In this document: one piece after another, positions 61,505 through 64,000 of the stretch
Numbering within the stretch: the first letter of the stretch is position 1
How the letters are laid out: every line of letters begins with the position of its first letter
DNA from: a virus
Length of the DNA stretch: 64,000 nt
Virus record (IMG/VR): IMGVR_UViG_3300044993_000080
Coordinates: 20,417-84,416 of that record
Strand: one strand, 5' to 3'
The notes under the pieces: generated by a model
Databases searched by the model: none
What the model saw: only the letters and a program-made list of their open reading frames with translations
Told to the model about the DNA's origin: nothing
Program-made: the position numbers and the translations under genes

Positions 61505-61816
61505 TCACTGACAACCAAAAGTCGCTGCTTCCAGTTGGTCCGCGTGGTTCATTCGTCGTCCTGCCTGCACCCGGACAGCCTCTGCCTTAGCTCCGGGTGC
61601 CAGCGCCCGCCACTGCTCTTCCGAGATCGTATCCCGCATCGGGATTACAGGTGTCGGGCGCTCACCCACTCCGTCGCCGTCCGTGTCCGGCAAGCACCCG
61701 ACTGCGACTGGCACATAGACCTCGACCGGCACTTCTTCGATCACGGTCCGGGTCGTGGTGCACCCGGCGAGTGCCAGCGCCGCGATCAGGCTAGAAGCCG
61801 TTACGGTAAAGCGCAT
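61505..61816 (-). CDS. Outer-membrane spanin (Rz1-like lipoprotein)
   Basis: 103 residues from ATG 61816, inside the end of the i-spanin gene in another frame (26-base overlap), the classical Rz/Rz1 arrangement. Signal peptide FTVTASSLIAALALAGC with lipobox LAGC (Cys near residue 20). The mature part has VIEEVPVEVYVPVAVGC and then a soluble region. It pairs with the i-spanin to fuse membranes in the last lysis step. Family call by architecture. Confidence 0.88.
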   Translation of the reverse strand: MRFTVTASSLIAALALAGCTTTRTVIEEVPVEVYVPVAVGCLPDTDGDGVGERPTPVIPMRDTISEEQWRALAPGAKAEAVRVQAGRRMNHADQLEAATFGCQ

Positions 61817-62345
61817 CCAATACCTCCTGCATCTGGCGAAGCTCCTCTTGGTCGCTACGCGGCTGGGTTCGGGTTGCCGATTTCTGCGCTTCGGCGATCC
61901 AGCGATCACGTTGGCGGGTAAGGGACTGCACCTCCCTGATCTGTCGGGCCGACTGAGCGCGCATCCGCTCGGTCTCTTCGTTAAGGCGGCGGACCTCACG
62001 GGTTTGGGTCTCGGCAGTCGTCTTGTAGCCATCTCGCTCACGCCGGGCGATTGCTCGTTCGGTGATAATGGTGCGGACTTCACTGACGATTTTCTTGCGG
62101 TCGACCTTATCGCCGCCGTTCGCAGCCGCGATGATCTGCGCTACTTCGTCGAGCCGCCCGTTGGCCACATCCCGGTCGCTGGTAGCTTTCCACCACATGA
62201 AACCGCAAACAAGCAGGACGCCTGCGCCAATGCCTGCAATGACCCGCAGGCTCAATAGGCCCGTCGCTCCGGCGATGACAGCGCCCGCGCCTTGCTTAAC
62301 GCGAGCCGCTATCGTGTTTTCGGCAAATCTGCCCACGATGCCCAT
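61791..62345 (-). CDS. Inner-membrane spanin (Rz-like)
   Basis: 184 residues from ATG 62345 (TAATG overlap with the endolysin stop). N-terminal helix LRVIAGIGAGVLLVCGFMWW near 28-48, then a long periplasmic coiled coil (VRTIITERAIARRERDGYKT, REVRRLNEETERMRAQSARQ). Role: pulls inner and outer membranes together with the lipoprotein encoded inside its 3' end. Confidence 0.88.
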   Translation of the reverse strand: MGIVGRFAENTIAARVKQGAGAVIAGATGLLSLRVIAGIGAGVLLVCGFMWWKATSDRDVANGRLDEVAQIIAAANGGDKVDRKKIVSEVRTIITERAIARRERDGYKTTAETQTREVRRLNEETERMRAQSARQIREVQSLTRQRDRWIAEAQKSATRTQPRSDQEELRQMQEVLDALYRNGF

Positions 62346-63166
62346 TAGTCGAGCCCGTTGCTTCGGTTGTTGAAGCGCTTCCAGATGATGTAAGCTGACA
62401 GCGCGAAAATGATGAAACCAAGCGCCGTTGAAAGCCACGCTAGGTGCTGCAACTTGTCTGCTTCGCCCTGAAGATCGCGCATCGAACTGGTGGCTGTCAT
62501 CAGGCCCTCAACCGTGATGGGAGCCGCCACTACACTTCCGGTGACTGCGCCAACGATGCCCTTGCTGCTGGTAAGGGGTTTCGGCGGGTCCGGCTCAACC
62601 CGCTTACTGACGTCGGCGATGTATGTCCGCTCTTTTACAGGAACCTCTACCGGTCGCATGTAAAGCGAAGCCTCTTCGGCACGGCGTCGGGTCAAGCCGC
62701 GCATTACGCGCCCGCCCGCTTTGTTCCACAAAGCGAACTGCGCAGCCGCACCTTCATAATCGCCCGCCCTGTGCTTTTTCAGCAACGTGGAGCCCCCTAG
62801 TCCCCTGCCCCGGATACGCGGATTTCCCAACCCCACGTTGTAGGCGAATAGAACCAGTGCGTCGAACTGATTTTGGTTGGTCTCGGCCCCGCCTTGGATC
62901 AGGCGCATTACGCCGCGCTCGAACTTGTCGATGTCTGCATCGAACAGCGCTTCGGCCTTCTGGCGGGTGATGCGCATACCCAGTGCCAGCGGGACGCCGT
63001 CGAGCGTGCCTGTGTGACCCCAGCCAATCGTGGGACGTCCAGCGTCGTCGATGTATGTTTCGAGCGCGGGTTCGCCGCTCTTGAGAACGATCAGGCGATT
63101 ACCCTGCATCCGCCCGCCCGTCTCGTAGCGCTTCAGGATAGCGCGACCTTCATCCGATAGCCTCAC
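62345..63166 (-). CDS. GH24 lysozyme-type endolysin with C-terminal membrane helix
   Basis: 273 residues from GTG 63166 (GGAGG 5 bases upstream; ATG 63193 lacks an SD). GH24 muramidase core: KSGEPALETYIDDAGRPTIG with the Glu...Asp...Thr pattern of T4 lysozyme, then NQFDALVLFAYNVGLGNPRI and RRRAEEASLYM. It cuts glycan strands of the wall. After a linker a hydrophobic helix WLSTALGFIIFALSAYIIWK ends the protein, an unusual C-terminal anchor. No N-terminal signal. Between holin-like and spanin genes. Confidence 0.9.
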   Translation of the reverse strand: MRLSDEGRAILKRYETGGRMQGNRLIVLKSGEPALETYIDDAGRPTIGWGHTGTLDGVPLALGMRITRQKAEALFDADIDKFERGVMRLIQGGAETNQNQFDALVLFAYNVGLGNPRIRGRGLGGSTLLKKHRAGDYEGAAAQFALWNKAGGRVMRGLTRRRAEEASLYMRPVEVPVKERTYIADVSKRVEPDPPKPLTSSKGIVGAVTGSVVAAPITVEGLMTATSSMRDLQGEADKLQHLAWLSTALGFIIFALSAYIIWKRFNNRSNGLD

Positions 63167-63222
63167 TTTGACCTCCACTGCTGCCAAGACCATGTATCAG
63201 GTTCTCACTACACAGGGAAGCC

Positions 63223-63236
63223 TGCAACGGGTTGCA
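63223..63236. repeat. 14-bp dispersed palindrome TGCAACGGGTTGCA
   Basis: Exact copy between the holin-like gene stop (63239) and the endolysin start. Confidence 0.9.
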
Positions 63237-63238
63237 AA

Positions 63239-63517
63239 TTACTGTAGCAACGCGGACCCGCCCAGTTTAATCCCCATACCCAGCAAGAGCGCGCCGAATA
63301 GTGCGGTAGTCAGGAACTTGACGATGGCTTGAAGAGCGGACTTTCGCACCTCTTTCCACGACGCCATCAACTTCCGAAGCTCGCGCAAATCCTCGCCCGC
63401 GTTCTCGTCTTCGAGACCTAGTTCCTTCAGCGCACGCCGGGCTCCAGCCGCTGCCGCCCGATCAAGGGCGTTGTCGAACTCTTCCTTGGTCATGCTCATT
63501 GGCACGCTAGATGACAT
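63239..63517 (-). CDS. Holin-like small membrane protein (DUF6127-like)
   Basis: 92 residues. An acidic helical N-terminus (KEEFDNALDRAAAAGARRAL, KELGLEDENAGEDLRELRKL), then one hydrophobic segment (FLTTALFGALLLGMGIKLGG) at the C-terminus. The order MTKEEF...RAL..LGL.DE.A..DLREL resembles DUF6127 proteins I associate with alphaproteobacterial phages (from memory). Its place before the endolysin suggests holin or lysis-control function. Single membrane span with N-in topology is inferred. Confidence 0.75.
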   Translation of the reverse strand: MSSSVPMSMTKEEFDNALDRAAAAGARRALKELGLEDENAGEDLRELRKLMASWKEVRKSALQAIVKFLTTALFGALLLGMGIKLGGSALLQ

Positions 63518-63626
63518 GGCGACGCAACCCTTTACCAGACGAGCCGTGCTCTAACAGCGATGACATAACCCCGTCAACGGGTTCAGACCCTGCCCGCATC
63601 AAGATGGTTACGCGGGCCATCAGGCA

Positions 63627-64000
63627 CTACGGCTGAACGTCCATCAGGATCAGTTCATCCAGATTGGTTATGAACATGAACACGCGGTTCACGCCCGTCA
63701 GGCTGCGCCGAAGAACAAGTGCTCCGTTGCCATTGAGGCCTACCCATCCGTGCTCATTTCCGCTGTAGCGTGGCTTCCATGAAGTCCCTTTGATCTTGGC
63801 TGTCTCAAGCAACGTCTCCGGCACGAACCGCTCAAACCTGCGAACCGCAATGGTGTCGCCTACCAGAACCGTCGCCGGGTTCACCGTGACAATGAAGTCC
63901 GGGTCGCGCTGCCACTGCATCAGCCAATCGACCAGCGGCTTGAACCGCAAGCCGGTCTGGATGCTTTCGCGCCACAGCTTGTTTCCGGGGATGCCGGTCA
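63627..64000 (-). CDS. Unrecognised structural-region protein (5' end cut by window)
   Basis: The last 123 codons of a gene entering from beyond the window edge; a TTG at 63950 is not needed as a start because the frame is open to the edge. Contains SIQTGLRFKPLVDWLMQWQR, then NPATVLVGDTIAVRRFERFV and LVLRRSLTGVNRVFMFITNL. Strand-rich end. It precedes the lysis cassette, where tail or fibre genes often end, so a virion role is possible but unproven. Confidence 0.72.
   Translation of the reverse strand, partial: TGIPGNKLWRESIQTGLRFKPLVDWLMQWQRDPDFIVTVNPATVLVGDTIAVRRFERFVPETLLETAKIKGTSWKPRYSGNEHGWVGLNGNGALVLRRSLTGVNRVFMFITNLDELILMDVQP

Noticed and set aside
63507-63620. 37-codon frame between the right-end gene and the holin-like gene
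   Set aside because: No ribosome site and no tight coupling upstream; kept out of the gene list.
1-64000. CRISPR arrays, tRNA genes, integrase, insertion sequences
   Set aside because: None seen. The dispersed palindromes are too short and too widely spaced for a CRISPR, and no tRNA cloverleaf was noticed by eye; a tRNAscan-SE run would settle the latter.

Overview
The window is one contiguous piece of a tailed double-stranded DNA phage genome (terminase, portal, Mu-F-like and XkdF-like head proteins, phage replication genes, a lysis cassette). Overlapping inner- and outer-membrane spanins show a Gram-negative host. The high G+C content and the resemblance of the holin-like protein to proteins I associate with sphingomonads point weakly to an alphaproteobacterium. 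Apart from one small gene (23785-24060, +), every gene reads leftward, so transcription runs from high to low coordinates. Genes are tightly packed, often with ATGA, GTGA or TGATG stop/start overlaps, and no gap exceeds about 240 bases. I saw no tRNA, CRISPR array, integrase or insertion sequence. Both ends cut genes.

Layout in transcription order. 64000-61500: end of an unrecognised (structural?) gene, then the lysis cassette: holin-like protein, GH24 endolysin with a C-terminal membrane anchor, i-spanin and nested o-spanin. 61400-57650: a Ycf46-type AAA+ ATPase with DUF1257 (Ycf35) and DUF2997 partners. 57520-41840: replication and recombination: initiator with iterons inside its gene (probable origin), degenerate helicase loader, DnaB-like helicase, family A DNA polymerase with a UDG-like N-terminal domain, primase, SSB, an SF2 helicase interrupted by a homing-endonuclease intein, a MerR-like protein, RecA-like ATPase, PD-(D/E)xK resolvase-like and Cas4/RecB-like nucleases and a RuvC-like resolvase. 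41715-34500: many small genes with repeated early promoters, plus a DNA ligase, HNH protein, DnaA-domain protein and methyltransferase-like protein. 34300-28200: two ParB-like proteins, a PP-loop (PAPS-reductase-like) protein, a third ParB-like protein, then small and large terminase. 28150-5550: mostly small accessory genes, including a BRCT protein, HNH proteins, a fourth ParB-like protein and conserved phage proteins of unknown function. 5500-1: portal, head morphogenesis and prohead protease; head genes continue beyond the window.

Three sequence-level systems stand out. (1) About 32 copies of a 14-bp palindrome, TGCAAC(SS)GTTGCA, lie mostly at gene borders, often 7-11 bp upstream of a -35 box. 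(2) More than 20 promoters share an extended element (GCTTGACATAAAATCT...), and most are followed by a leader carrying GTCGAGAGG at the Shine-Dalgarno site. (3) A promoter and an intrinsic terminator bracket a roughly 115-nt non-coding RNA at 6862-6976. It carries CCCTCTCGAC, the exact complement of that leader, and a second anti-leader element sits in the loop of a 12-bp hairpin at 59535-59574. I infer a phage-wide operator network together with an antisense small RNA acting on early mRNA leaders. All functional statements rest on reading the sequence; no searches were run.
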